DNA from: Apostichopus japonicus
Lineage: Eukaryota > Echinodermata > Holothuroidea > Aspidochirotida > Stichopodidae
Reading direction: 5' to 3'
Assembly (NCBI RefSeq): GCF_037975245.1
Contig: NC_092573.1
Location: 15,984,265 to 16,048,264, forward strand
Length of the DNA stretch: 64,000 nucleotides
In this document: one piece after another, positions 45,716-58,473 of the stretch
How the letters are laid out: every line of letters starts with the position of its first letter
How positions within the stretch are numbered: the stretch's first letter is position 1
Translations under genes and position numbers: made by a program
The notes under the pieces: model-generated
The model's database searches: none
The model's input: the letters and a program-made list of their open reading frames with translations, nothing else
What the model was told of the DNA's origin: nothing

Positions 45716-47209
45716 TCTTGAGATCTCCTGTTTCAGAAATGTAGACGTCAAAAAGCAAGAAAGGCAAATAAGACAAAAATGTTTCCGTAAAATCACTTTG
45801 TAGAAATTAACCCTACATTAAAAGCTGCAGTGCTTTATTCAACGCTTAACACTGCAGGTAATTAAAGATATAAAAGCACGCTATGGCATTCTGATGGTCG
45901 CCGTTGCCTACATATACTGAGGGGATGCTAGTGGGGAATTTAGGTGTACATTAATTGTTAGGTAAGTGTTCATTATTTAGTTTACAAACTAACCAACGCA
46001 TGGTCATCGCATCCCCGATCGTGCATATACGTGATGAGCGGAATTTTGGCAAGATCATATGTAGTATTATGTTCCCCTTGTAGGGGAATCGTGATACACC
46101 CCTGACGATCACACCGTCACAGTCTACATGCATGAGGAATGGATTGAGAGCGGATCAGTCGTTCGGTTGTTTGGTTTTTCGTGACTGCCCAGGTTCTTTC
46201 TCGTGTTCTTTTTGAACTCCAGCCATTCCACCAATACCCGCCTAGAATCTTGACGTTGTATTCTACTGGCTCATGAAATCAGAATAAAATATATGAACAT
46301 TCGCGAGAAAAAAACTGAAACAGCGCATACTGTCCAGGCGTTCATATAATCATAGGACCTACTTTCACTTAGGAAGTGGGAATCTCCGGGACAGCTGCCC
46401 CCCCCCCGTAGGTTTCGGTCCTGTACTTGGCGTCAGTTATCTTAATCACAAATAAAATATTTTGTGAACATATGTATATAACTACTAAACTAGAACTTTG
46501 GTTAACCCTTTAAATGAAACTCGTTTAACAGGTGCGTATCCAGGATTTTCTAACCCGGGGGGCGCGAATTACTATCTAAGCGGAGCGCCACCATCGGTTG
46601 GCGCGGAGCGTACAAGAAAATTTCTGGTTTTGATACCCCCCCCCCCCAGATCACCGGAAATGGCACTTCTCGGGCTTGAAAATGACCAACCAGATGTGCA
46701 CTTTTGCCTGAGAATCAAGTACTTCCCCAAAGTTTTTTTCCATCCATAACCTTTTTGAAGATTGTCACCAGTCACACATCATGTTCGACCTCATTGCATG
46801 TCCTATGGATCATTGCTTTTGTAGGTAATTCTACGTCACGGCCCACAATATCCGAAAGCCCCACTTTTCAAGGTTTTAAGCCCATTATTTGTTGAGAATT
46901 TGAAAATTCAGATTTCTCGTGAATAAAATCACTTTTAAACATACCCATAATGTTGCACAAAATTCAATCTATGGACAACCAATATAGAAAAACCTCCTGG
47001 AACCCCTAACAGACAGGTCAAAATTGCACGAGTAGAGGAAAGTATGATGAAGAATGTTGGTGAGGAAATTTTGGAAAATTCAGACACAGTTAATTTCTTG
47101 GTGTAGAAATATTGCAACCTCTTATAATGGCTATTATAAAACTTCGTTGAAGGGAATGAAAAATAGCAGATATTTCCGATATCAGGTATATCGAACCGAA
47201 CACTACACA

Positions 47210-47602
47210 CATAGGCGTAGGTCCCGTAGGAGGCGGGGGCTGCAGCCCCCCCAACCATTTTTTTCGGGCACCTACTGAAAGAAAAATAAATAGCAATGAA
47301 TAGCTTAAAAATGATCTCCTTGGTAATTAAAATAAAGTTGTAAGCTTGGCCGACATTACTACTGTAAAAGAGAGTTTTGACATAAATGGATCTGTATGCT
47401 TTTTCTCCATCTACATAAGACATTTGGTTGTTTACATTAGCATCCGGCGGTATACTGTGCAACTTTGACGGACCGTTAGGTAAACGATGCCATACAATGT
47501 AATGACCCATGCTTGCTTATATGATATTGGCATCGATATGTTTTGGCTTTTTGCGGGCAAGTCATTACAGCCCCCAAATCCAATAGGGCTCCTACGCCTT
47601 TG
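47210..47602. mobile_element. hAT-like MITE, 393 bp
   Basis: Ends CATAGGCGTAGGTCCC and (reverse complement) CAAAGGCGTAGGAGCC, perfect 8-bp duplication ACTACACA (47202-47209, 47603-47610). Non-coding. Confidence 0.85.
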
Positions 47603-47704
47603 ACTACACACAAAGACAGTTTTTGAGGCTGTTCATCGTGGAACATGCATTCAATGCTCACTGATATAATGTTATATCTGCTCTTTGCTTTACAAATTCG
47701 AACA

Positions 47705-47960
47705 GGCGTGTAGCGAATAATTGCCAAGAGAGGGGCGAAGCCTGTAGGCAAACTATCTAAGCGAAGCGCCACCATGTGTTGGCGCGAAGCGTTCAATAAA
47801 AATTTTGGCCGAAAATGCCTCCCAGATCGCTGGAAATGACACTTCCCAGGCCTTGTAAGTTGCATCTAAGCACTAAGCATTGTCTATTTTGAAATTACTA
47901 GCGATGTCATAAAGAAAATTTGCTCGGGGGGGGCGGTCGCCCCCTTCCCGAAATGCGTCA
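47705..47960 (+). mobile_element. Truncated relative of the 62129 element
   Basis: Begins CAGGCGTGTAGCGAATAAT and shares its internal core (gcgccaccat...ggcgcgaagcg, then a segment ending aagttgcatcta) with 62129-62418 in inverse orientation. The second terminal repeat was not found. Confidence 0.55.
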
Positions 47961-48239
47961 TGTTCCCCGACGACTCGGTCGAGTTCAAGACCAGCCACAG
48001 TTGGTTCCATATAGCACAATTGTACAATTGTTTAAGGCGTCCATACATACACACGCGTTATGATAGACCATATATAGTATTTATATAGATACATTAGTGA
48101 GAGAGGAAAAATGGAAACGTCAAAAATGGAGTTGTCGGTGTAAGGGGTAGGGTGAGGCGCAAACCCCCTCCGTAATCCTCGATCTGTCACTGGCTACCAT
48201 GTGTATATAATAGGGATCAGCGCTTTAACTATGACTGTT

Positions 48240-48405
48240 CCTCTTTCTCTTCCCGAGGTCTTGGCTATCTTCTACTCCCTCCTTTTCTCCTTTTTCTCTC
48301 TTTTTTCTTTTTCTTTTCCCTTCCTTCCTCTCCTCCTTTTCTTTTTCCCCCTCCTTTTCCCTTTTTTCTTCTCTTTTTTCTCTCCTCTTTTCCTTACCCG
48401 GGGGG
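48240..48405 (+). repeat. Pyrimidine tract
   Basis: About 160 bases almost wholly C and T. The Phe/Leu/Ser/Pro frame over it is an artefact. Confidence 0.9.
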
Positions 48406-48688
48406 CGCGCGCCCCCAACGCCCCCGCTGGATACGCACCTGTTTAAAGTTCTATTTTTTCATCGGGGAGGGGGGGGGGGGTTGAGCTGATGAGAATAAAA
48501 CATTAATAACTACTTATCTCATAGCACAATGTTTGAGCTCCCTCTATGAGCTACATGCGTCATTATGAGCGTGATAGGCCTAGCGCCTATGCGAGTCAGT
48601 CGCTAAAACTTGGGGGACATTTAATATTGTGTCTCAACCCTTTGGCTAAGTTCGTGTGTGTGTTGGGGGGGGGGGGGGTGGAGAGCTG

Positions 48689-49265
48689 CAGGCGCGGCGG
48701 AACGGAAAAATTATTGGGAGGGGGGCTAATGTGTGGAGACTATCTAAGCGGAGCGCCACCATCGGTTGGCGCGGAGCGTACAAGAAAAATTTTGACTTTT
48801 TCAAACCCCCAGATGGCAGGCACTCCCAGCAGTCCATTTGAATCCGTCAGGTGGGGGGGGGGGCATCCGCCTTGACTGTTAATATGGACGCTCCGCCACT
48901 AAGTAAGGGGATGTTGGAGAACTGGCTGAAATGAGGCAAGTCATTGGCCTAAGACGAAGTTGTGTTACGATTACCGGTACTCACACTCACTGCTTCCACT
49001 TTTTACGGGGCGTGAAGACGCGGTTGGGGTGACAATGTGGTCTATAGCCAGGGGACGGGCCCCCAGCAATTACTAAAATTATTACACCTATATAGTATAC
49101 GTTTGCATCGGAGAGATCGACAAGTATGCATTGAAAAATGGGCAGATGCACGTTTCGGAGCCTTGGTAAATATTGGGGGGGGGGGGGGTTATCACGCATT
49201 TGCCCCCTCAACTTTTTCATTGGGGGGCTGAGCCCCCCCCAAGCCCCCCGGTTCCGCCGCCACTG
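48689..49265. mobile_element. hAT-like MITE, 577 bp
   Basis: Ends CAGGCGCGGCGGAAC and (reverse complement) CAGTGGCGGCGGAACC, perfect 8-bp duplication GAGAGCTG (48681-48688, 49266-49273). Contains the shared gcggagcgccaccatcggtt core and several G-tracts. Confidence 0.85.
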
Positions 49266-49508
49266 GAGAGCTGTCCCCCATGATTGGCGCCACTGGTTAC
49301 TCCAATATGATACATAATTATGCACATCACTCTACTGCCGTAATTGAGTAACATAACTACGGTCAGTTAATTTGGTAACCAACAGATCCACTAGCCTGCG
49401 GTACGACACTCCTCCTTGCGAATCCACCCAATTGGAAAATTATGATTGTACTTGGAATATTATGATTCTACCCCCTCCCAATCCCTACGTCCCTACTCAC
49501 CAAGGGAT

Positions 49509-50225
49509 AAGTGGCGTCGTCAAGGGGTGGCCTGGGGAGCACCTGCCCTCCCCAAAAAAATCGTGCCCCCCCCCCCGTGGTGCCCCCCCAAATGCGATTT
49601 GTAGTGTTAAAGAAAATACTCAAAATTAAAAACTTTTTTACAAAGGACGAAACGTACTATGTTCATCACCGACCATCATAATAACCAGTTGTTTTCTCAC
49701 TAACAAGGTCACAGAGGCCCTGCGTGAACCGCTAGTGCTTAAACTTTACTACTAACCTGCATGAATTTCAATTTCAATTTTCAACACTCTTCTTCACGTT
49801 GTAAACTCCCCAAACCCTCTTGAAATGGAGGAGGCTGTAGGAAGTATTCTTCTCAACTATTCAAGCGGAAAACATCTCTTTACCCTCTCATAATAGATAA
49901 TATCCAGATAGCATCAAATTGCATCTTATAATGACCATTAATTATTTAAAATCATTATCAGTTCATTTCCATTTTCTTATATATAACCTTTGTTATCTGC
50001 CTCAATTAAAAACATAAATATCGGACAGACTAAGCCCGAAAATTCTTGAACATAAAGTTACGTCAAGTTGCAAAATATAGCACCAGAAGGACCCTTACCC
50101 TTTCCCCCTCCCCTTAGACCCCTCCTCAGGACGGCATTCACAAGTAAACATTGGGACTCCCCCGAAATAAGGGTTGTGCCCCCCCCCCCCCCCCCTCGAG
50201 ATTGAAATGTCTGGCGACGCCACTG
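49509..50225. mobile_element. hAT-like MITE, 717 bp
   Basis: Ends AAGTGGCGTCGTCAAGG and (reverse complement) CAGTGGCGTCGCCAGA, flanking octamers CAAGGGAT and CGAGGGAC (six of eight). Same family and internal layout (C-tracts, GTGCCCCCC) as 3517-4123. Confidence 0.75.
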
Positions 50226-50233
50226 CGAGGGAC

Positions 50234-53029
50234 CAAAATGGGCCCGTGGACCATAAACATAATGCGCGCAGTCTGGTTAAGAGGTTACAGTAGATTTTGA
50301 TCGGATTGTTATCTGCTTTCGTGATAGCGTCAACTGTAGCGACTAAAGCCCAACTGACTCACCGATATATTACTGCTGCTACGTTGATAAGATCTTGAGT
50401 ACTGTCCTTTCACCACACAAAATACCTTTTTCTACGAACAAAAGATAACTATTGTTTAGGTCACGTGACAACGACGTCAAGGTAGTCGATATCTAATGGC
50501 CGCTTCTTCTACGATATAGCAGTAGGTATGATTTGACTGATTTCTTTGCCAAAATTCATGGATTTTTACGCGCAGTCTCTAAAAGGATTCATTTTCATAT
50601 TACCACTTTAAAGAAGGAAGAAAATATATGTTATTATTGGTACCTATTAAGTGGTAAGTTGCCGAAAATAGAATAAAGAAGTTTTCTTGCACCTAGTCCT
50701 GCTGATTTTACGGTCGGTGGTACTTTTGCACCTACTATGTATATATTGTTGAGTCGCTCAGGCGCACTGGCAATACAACTACTAATTGGCTAGGAAAGTA
50801 GAGTAGTACGATTAGAATGAGTTAACCATGTGTTTACTCGGGTGATTATTTAAAATTAGGATCAAGTTCGTTGGAAGCAACTTACAGAGGAATAGGCGTA
50901 ATGCAAGGGACTTTAAAACTTACTTCAGTAATTTATTTTAACCTTGCATAGGCCTAGGCAATTTCATTACATGACCGAAGGTGAAGATACTTTAAAAGTT
51001 TAAGAAATGGGAAAGTTAAAATCCGTCAGAAAGCTGGACGAAAATTTCGAAGCTAGACTAGCCTACACCTAATGAGGCTACAGCCTGTCCCAACACATCC
51101 AATATAAAGTGAGCCTTGTCTTGAATAAGAACCATTTCCTCAATAATTTAGGGAGTAGATACCCATATAATTATGATTTGATTTTTTTTATATATTATTA
51201 AAGGCCTAACTTGAAGTAGTTGATTGGAGAAATATGATTCCTCAGCATATCAATTTGCTGGTGGGCCTATGTGTGTTAGACATTTACAACCACATTAGGA
51301 GCCTGAAGTACGCCTAACATTTAATCTAGTTCAATTATCCGAAATAAGAATACAACGCATTATTCTCAACATGTACCGTAACTGTAATTAAACTGGTTTT
51401 GAGACAACCTGCTATGCATGTACGTGCATCATATTTCAGTCTCTGAAATATTCAAATTTTCAAACTCTTAGGGTGTTGTTGCCTTCAGCATATTTCAACT
51501 GAAAGCTGCATGGTGTTGACTATGCCAGAATCTGGTGAATCATTCATAGTGGTTGTAGGAAAGATAATAAACATAAACATGTCAATTGTTCAGTTCTTCC
51601 ATGAAAATTTAATCATGAACTACAAAATAATACAAAACTTTCAACGCTTGCCCTTGAATGAAAAAGTATTTTGCATTAGGCACAGGCATTCATCAAGAAT
51701 CCTTTCATTTTTAATGGTTTGTTAAACACGCTTCATCATGATTGCTGTGACCATGTGTGAAGGTATGTGACTACAGAAGGTAGAGTGACGAAGTACATTC
51801 AGTGCAATTAAATGCATTACTATAGTAATGCTATAGTAATTACTGTAGTAATACTGTAGTAATGCCTAGTGATCTTTATACTTGGTATGTGAATGCACCT
51901 TAGTGTGTGCAAGAACCCAGTTGTCTTTTGTGGTGGTCAAACATTTGAGGTCAGCAGAAGTCAAAGTCTGAAAACCTTGTAAACATGACTTAACTCCAAA
52001 TTAAAGGTTGGATGAGTACAAGGACCCTCTAATGTTATACATAGAGGTAAATGGTAATCAAAATAAATATTTCAGTTTTTCGTTTGTAACATCAAAGCAT
52101 TGAAATTAATCATGTAACTAGAAGTTTCCTCAAGTCTGAGAATAAATGTGTTCCTTTTAGGAAGGCAGTTTAAATTTCATCAGTTGTATTCAGTAGATAT
52201 CCAGCCTGATAAAGCACTAAAATACTCAATTGTTGTTGTCCTTTAGTGCTTGTTCACATACTGTTGTGACAAATTGGTGGAGGAGTGCTTTGACACATGG
52301 CATCTTTGTGTGGCATTTATCTACTCTTGAATATCTGCAAGATTTCTTGCTTTGTTAATGTAGTGTACAAGTTTGCAAAACAAACAAACAAAAGAAGGAG
52401 ACATTTTGTTATTATCTAATATTGCTATTAATGTATAACAGTATTTAGAATGCATGCAATTGTATTCGATAACCGGAATGATATCTGTACCGGTTCACAG
52501 TCTATACCGGCCTACGTATTTGGCTACATCTGTCCTGTCAGCATGGATTATAAATGGCAAATTTCATTGCATGTATTGCAGTTAGTATACAAAACTTCAA
52601 AAGATAAGAAAGTTTAAAAAAGTTTAAAGGCAACGGCAAATTGCACTGTTTGCAGTTGGGTCGGTGCAATATGCATGCAATTTTGCTCACGACCCTACCG
52701 TGATCCGACAGTTAGTCCTCGTCGTGACCAAATTGGGCAAATCAAACATGTTTGATATTCGTCATGGCATTGGGGGCTGTTGGGGCTGTCCAAGATCACT
52801 TCTAATGGATAAAAAATCAAAATGGTCCCCCTGTATGGAATAATGGGCAGAAGATTAAACTGTTGGGTTGCGTCGGGTTGGGCTAGTGTGCTGCTAACCT
52901 GACGCTGACGGGACTAGGTGACCTAGATGACTCATTCCTGAGGAGTAGTCGAGAGAGTCGCATCAGGTCGCAGTGGAATTTGTGCCTGCATGTTGCCTGG
53001 AAAGATGTTAAGATAGATCTGATATTTTT
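50234..53029. other. Non-coding stretch with a possible regulatory patch
   Basis: GGTCACGTGACAACGACGTCA at 50459-50479 (described as an E-box CACGTG beside a CRE-like GACGTCA) is the only promoter-like cluster. Otherwise AT-rich with no exon recognised. Confidence 0.3.
51814..51862 (+). repeat. Palindrome cluster
   Basis: GCATTACTATAGTAATGC is a perfect 18-bp palindrome, followed by further ctatagtaattactgtagta repeats. Could form a cruciform or be a transposon end. Confidence 0.8.
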
Positions 53030-53260
53030 TTATTATTATCATCTTTAATGAGGATAGTCCTGCTTAGTGCAGAAGCACTGTGTTCCAGAGGAGCCCTCAA
53101 AGATAACCATACAACCACTACAATCAGCCCTGCTACAGTAGCTGGAAATATATGCAAACTTTGTGCAACAGTGCAAGCCACATATTAAACCTTTAGAAAG
53201 ACTTTCAGAGAAATCTAGAGCTCTCTGGCAGACCACTGTAGACTCTGTTGTAGTCATTGG
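53030..53260 (-). repeat. Probable retroposon 3' end, minus strand
   Basis: On the minus strand a conserved-looking segment (ctcctctggaacacagtgct ... tatcctcattaaagatgata) ends in an AATAATAAAAAAATA tail. The 70-codon frame across it is probably not a gene. Confidence 0.35.
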
Positions 53261-54229
53261 GTCAGTGTTTCATACTAGTCCACAGTGTCTTGACCTAGTA
53301 GTGAAATACCAGATCTAAAGTAGTCAAGTGTTTGAGATGAAGGCATAGAGGTCTAAGTCTAGTTTATACAGGAGTACTTGTATTGGGTTGCTTGTATACT
53401 ACTGTACCTGTACCTGTACAATAACAATTATATACTATTAAAATTGTTTGATTACAAGTACCAAGTATTATCAACAAGTAATGACATGGATGAGATATCT
53501 CCAATAATTAAAAATTATTATTAGCTTTTTAAAGGAGACAGCTAGTCTGAGCTAGAACTCCAGTTTTTCCACAAATCCCAGATGCGATTATTGTGGGTAG
53601 TTCATTTGTTTGCTAACTTCCTCAAATGCTCCAGTTCTCCTGCAATCATTTTTTTCTGCAATCTGCCTTCATAAAATATTCTCAATGAAATATGGCATGG
53701 AATCAGTAAGTCACTTGGCTTTTTGGTAAGTCCATATTTAGCTTTTTAACTTGCAGTTGTTACTTCACTTTTAATTTACATCAAGATTGAGTGATGCTAA
53801 ATTGAGATATAAAGCTGTTGACATGCATGGTGCTCGTTCAGAGAGATTTTAGTTTGTTGTTTATCCCAATAAGATAGCGAAACCATTTTACACAGTTAAT
53901 TCGCATTGAGATTGGTCATTAATAAAAATCTAACTAGGCGACAGTTAAATTTCGTAAATGGTGTCTAGCCATTACCCCAACGTAACTACATCTTTACCTG
54001 AAGTTTTTATTTGGCACTGAATCTCGACAATTGCAAAATACGACGGAAAACTCCCAATAGCACCATGTACAAAGAGTACACCTTTTTGCAGCTTAGCGAC
54101 ACATGGAACTTTGTTTGTGAGATTTGATTTGATTCTACGGATGCCCATAAGCTTATTTCCATTTGCCAACAGCTGGCTGGTGGGAGATACGGTAGCTTAT
54201 AAAATAAGGTTTCCACAATTTACCTTCTG

Positions 54230-54680
54230 GTGACTCTAGATGACCTTTGTCCTCCATAAAAACAATGTGCTTCTTGTACTGAATGTGTCACAACTACATA
54301 CCAAATGTGAGATTCCCCCAAGCTTCCCATCTTGAGGTAATGTATTTACAAGGTTTTCACATTTTGACCAGTAGTGAACCCTCCGAAAAACAATAGGCTT
54401 CTTCTTCTCCATGTGGTACTCCTTCACAAGAAGTATGAGAACGGTCCAAGCTGCCCTTCTTCAGATATCGTGTGTACAAGGTTTTCACAATTTGACCCCT
54501 GGTGACCCCAAATGACCTTTGACCTCCACCAAAAACAATAGGCTTCTTTTAATCAATGTTGTACACCTACTCACCAAATATGAGATTGTTCCAATGTTCC
54601 CTTCTTCAGATATCGTTTTTACAAGCAAGCCTTCACACACACACACACACACACACTCTTCTGCCAGCATGACTGCATAG
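54230..54680 (-). repeat. AGGTCAAAGGTCA family, minus strand
   Basis: Reverse complement of the 24300 repeat. It has TGACCTTTGACCT at 54513-54525, the caataggcttctt phrase three times about 140 bp apart, and a (CA)n tract at 54633-54656 at the end. Confidence 0.8.
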
Positions 54681-54739
54681 GTTACGATTATCATCAAAAC
54701 CAAAAAGGGACACCAGCTCATATTCTCATACACCTAATG

Positions 54740-57700
54740 CTGATTCCTTAAAAAGGATCATAACTCACAATTCACAAATTAAATAGATGGATCATGGTAA
54801 TAGTTTATTTACGTCAAACATAATTAGTTTGCCTGGGTTGAGCATGGTCTCTCTACACTGAGCACTGTATGCAGGACTTGCGTCGTTAAACCACTGTAGG
54901 ATATAATGAAAAGGAACCTCTATCAATGTACATTGTTGACTTTCCTTTGATTCTAGGTCTTTGCTTCAAGGGCATTGTACCTGAACCTGAACTTGTGCAT
55001 CAATGGGTGAATCATTTGGACAATCAATTCTAGTACATTAGAATTGACATATGGTATAGGTGCCCTTCAGGCTATCTGAACTTCCTTTTGATATTCAAAT
55101 TTATCTTCAGTTAGTGTATCTGGGAATCAAGTAGAATTGTATAGTCACAGTGCATGAAATCTTTCGAAGTATCTGCTTTAGTGTGCAATTATAACCAAGC
55201 AGGAAGTGTAGAAGGAAATGTTGAAGGTGCGATTGATCGCATGTGATCACATTAACCAGCATTAGATGTGGGCAATAGCGGGAAATAATCATATATACAT
55301 GTTGCATGATACATGATACAATGTCAACATATTTCTTCCTTATAACATAATATGTAAAGAGAGTAGTGTGTGCTCTTAATGTGTACACTGTGATACTACA
55401 ACGACCCTTATTTGAGTTATTTTAGTTGGAAGGGGGGGGGGGGGACATTTTTACCATGTGCTCTCCTGTAGTTGGACACAAACAACACTGCTCCACAAGT
55501 CCCAAATTTAACTATGTGGTCTCCTGCTTTGTATGTATAGTCATCCACAGGACTACAGAACTTTGATTTCAACAATTCCAGACATTTTTTGAATCAAGTT
55601 ATCTTTTCCTTTACCGAGCAGTTCATAAAGAACATCCTGTTGCATTCTCCATTGTATTTCAGTCGTAATCTTTTTTAAAGTAACGTTGATGCCTTATTAC
55701 TCTTGCAACTAGTTCCAATATCCTCAGGCCTCCGTAACATGGGACACTGAGTCTCCATTAACCTTTCAGTGTTTGCATAACATCATATCTATTCACCTTA
55801 GTGTACCCCTGGTCCAGATATTGAATGACTGGCAAGGCCTAATAGTATCATAGGCTATCATGGATAAAGTAATTTGGTTAATGACTTTTGAGTAGTCTTC
55901 ATAATCACTATCCTCCCAGGCACTGAATTCCTGGTTAGTAATTCAAATGACTTGGACATGACTATAAACACTTCCCACAAAAATTAAATCTTGACTTCAC
56001 CAACATATCGAAAAGAGAAAGTGGAATCCATTATAGAACAAGCTAACATCTCATGAGACTTACCAAACATTTGGCAATAGAGTCGAAGTTCCCATGGGTG
56101 GTTCTTCTTCAGGCTTCTGTATCATTCCATTCAATTAACCAGTGCCAGTGAGAACATGTGTAAACTCCTTCAGCTATGATCCAGTGTGAAGAACTGTTAC
56201 CAGCTGTATATATATGCTTCACCTGGTTTCCCCTTGAATGTAATTTGTAATTGCTCAGTATTGGACAGGTTAAGTGTAACAAAACTATGAAGCCCAGACT
56301 TGTACAATAGTTTAGTTTTAGTTTAATGTAAAATGAGTGAAATCGCAGCTTGTATTAGGTGTGGACAATCCTGAATGGCTACTCCATTAAAAGTAAAACA
56401 TTGGATTACCTCAAACTTTTCTTTACTGTGGAAGACTGGCTTACAACTTTCCTGAAGGGAGTGGGTGGTAAATCCCTGCAACTATAGATCAGGAATTGAA
56501 TTGTTTGCTCTATGTGGTTGTATCAATTTTTCTTTTAGAAGCTCTTGGCATTTAGAGCAGGAGGACAGCACCAGTAGATTTGAAACTGACTGAGACAACA
56601 AAGAGCACAAAATGTAAATGCTAACATTTAATTGAAATGGAATTAGGTCATACTCATACAGTAATCTACAAGGGGAGTTAATTGTGGAGTAGTTAATTAT
56701 AAATAGAATGGTGAGGAGTTTCATGCCTATATAATTAGCTACATAGCAGAACATGTGTTGACTCCAGGTGACCTTTGATTACTACCAATGGAGTATTTTG
56801 TGATTTTGGATAGTTTCAACATGATTTGAAGACATGTCAGTTGATAAATGTTAAACATTCCCCTCAAGCACCATGAGTCTTATTCACACCAAAGGAGGTA
56901 TGTTCATTTACCTTTCCTCATGCCAAGTAACCTTTCACCTCTATCAATATAAAGTGGCCAATGGCCATAGCTAACTGATTGGTCAAGTGATATACTTTGA
57001 TGAAGCAAGTCCATTAACTTTAATGGTAACCTTCAGCAACCTTTGACATACATGTGCAAAATGGTTCTAACCTTTTCTAGTATGCAATATGGGGCATCAA
57101 CATGTTAAGTGTTCATTGCACAGTAACCACCTATTGAGATGATCCCAACTTTCCAAGAGAGAATGAAACAAACATACTGTACTGTGCACAAACACACACA
57201 CGCATGTACACTCGCATCTACACTTACTGTACATACTGTACACTTACCAATATGTATAGACAGTCACACAGCATGACTGATTGTACTCCTTTTGTGTAAG
57301 ACATGGAGTAAAAGTGATATGTAATTAAATTTTAAAAATGAGAGGTTACAACATGTATGAGCGCAAAGCAAGTGACTAATAATGGATTTTGTCAGTGATA
57401 TAGTCAGTGTACACATAGCTGTCACTTTGTGGATATAGTACATACTGTACTGTAAGTATTGTGGCTTTTCTGTTGCATGGTTAAGAAGTTTAGACAATTT
57501 AGATCTCATTGAACAATTTGTACTGTAGTGAATAGGGAGCAGATACAAGCTGAGTCAGTACTACTGTAGATACAGCACTCATATATCTGAACTGTGTTGG
57601 AAAAGTTTGGCCTTTTTTCTACTTTCCTCCATCATGTTCGTAATCACACAATTGTTGTGTGTTCCAACAAACTAAAACTGTTTGCAATTTGAGCCGGATA

Positions 57701-58465
57701 ACTTTACCAAAGGCTTGCAAGAATAAAGAAGGAAGTTGATGCACCGGAAATGTGACTGTAATTTCTTTGATGTAATAGTTATAAATATTCCTGTGTGCAT
57801 GAATTGCAGAAATCTTGTCTCCATTCTTTCCTGTACTTAGTAATAGTAGGTTGAGTCATGTTTGAATGGTTTTAGACTGAAATCATTTAATTAAAGCATT
57901 TCAAAGTGAGTTGTTATTTCCAGGGATTTTCCCTTTGCATACTGTAGATGTTACTGTTACTTACTTTCAGTACTTTGAATTGTGTATTCTGTTGAGTACA
58001 CATTTCTTGATAATGGACAGGAAACCTTATAAACAGCTGTTTCCAATATTTGATTTTGCTGATTTTTTTGGCAAAATCAGACAGACATTTGCTAATTTCT
58101 GTTTTATGCTGTTTTTATCTTTATTTGTTTAACCACTGAAAGTGATTATAATTAATCTTAAATTAATGAAATTGGTGCTTAGCCTTTGTGCAACCTTGCA
58201 GTTACAGTAGTCAAATTAAACAGCCTTGATTTGTTCAATTATTCAGCCTGGGTGTATGTTGGGAAGGGAACACATTCAGTGACAGTTACATACACTGCTA
58301 TCCAAATGATGATATCGTCGTGTAGTAAATATAATTAATTGACATGAGCTTGCCACAAATTGAGTACTTGGTCTGATTAATTCAGTTACTTCACTGTACA
58401 TGTATGGTTATATCTAAGCTTCAATTGTGAGAAGGTCAACCACACTTGAAGTTTAATGTTTAATG
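54740..58465. other. Non-coding stretch
   Basis: Short Leu/Ile/Cys-rich frames typical of AT-rich DNA, one long G-tract at 55432-55444, and nothing else recognised. Confidence 0.4.
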
Positions 58466-58473
58466 TTTGACAT

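Larger units (their letters stand above)
46529..48441. mobile_element. Possible composite inverted-repeat element
   Basis: CAGGTGCGTATCCAG at the left recurs as an exact inverted repeat at the right (48427-48441), with TTTAA directly outside on both sides. It encloses the 47210 element and a related fragment at 47705-47960. Because hAT relatives nearby have 8-bp duplications, this may instead be two separate inverted copies. Confidence 0.4.

Noticed and set aside
48987-49325. 112-codon minus frame rich in Gly/Pro
   Set aside because: It crosses the end of the MITE at 49265 and its composition comes from G/C tracts.
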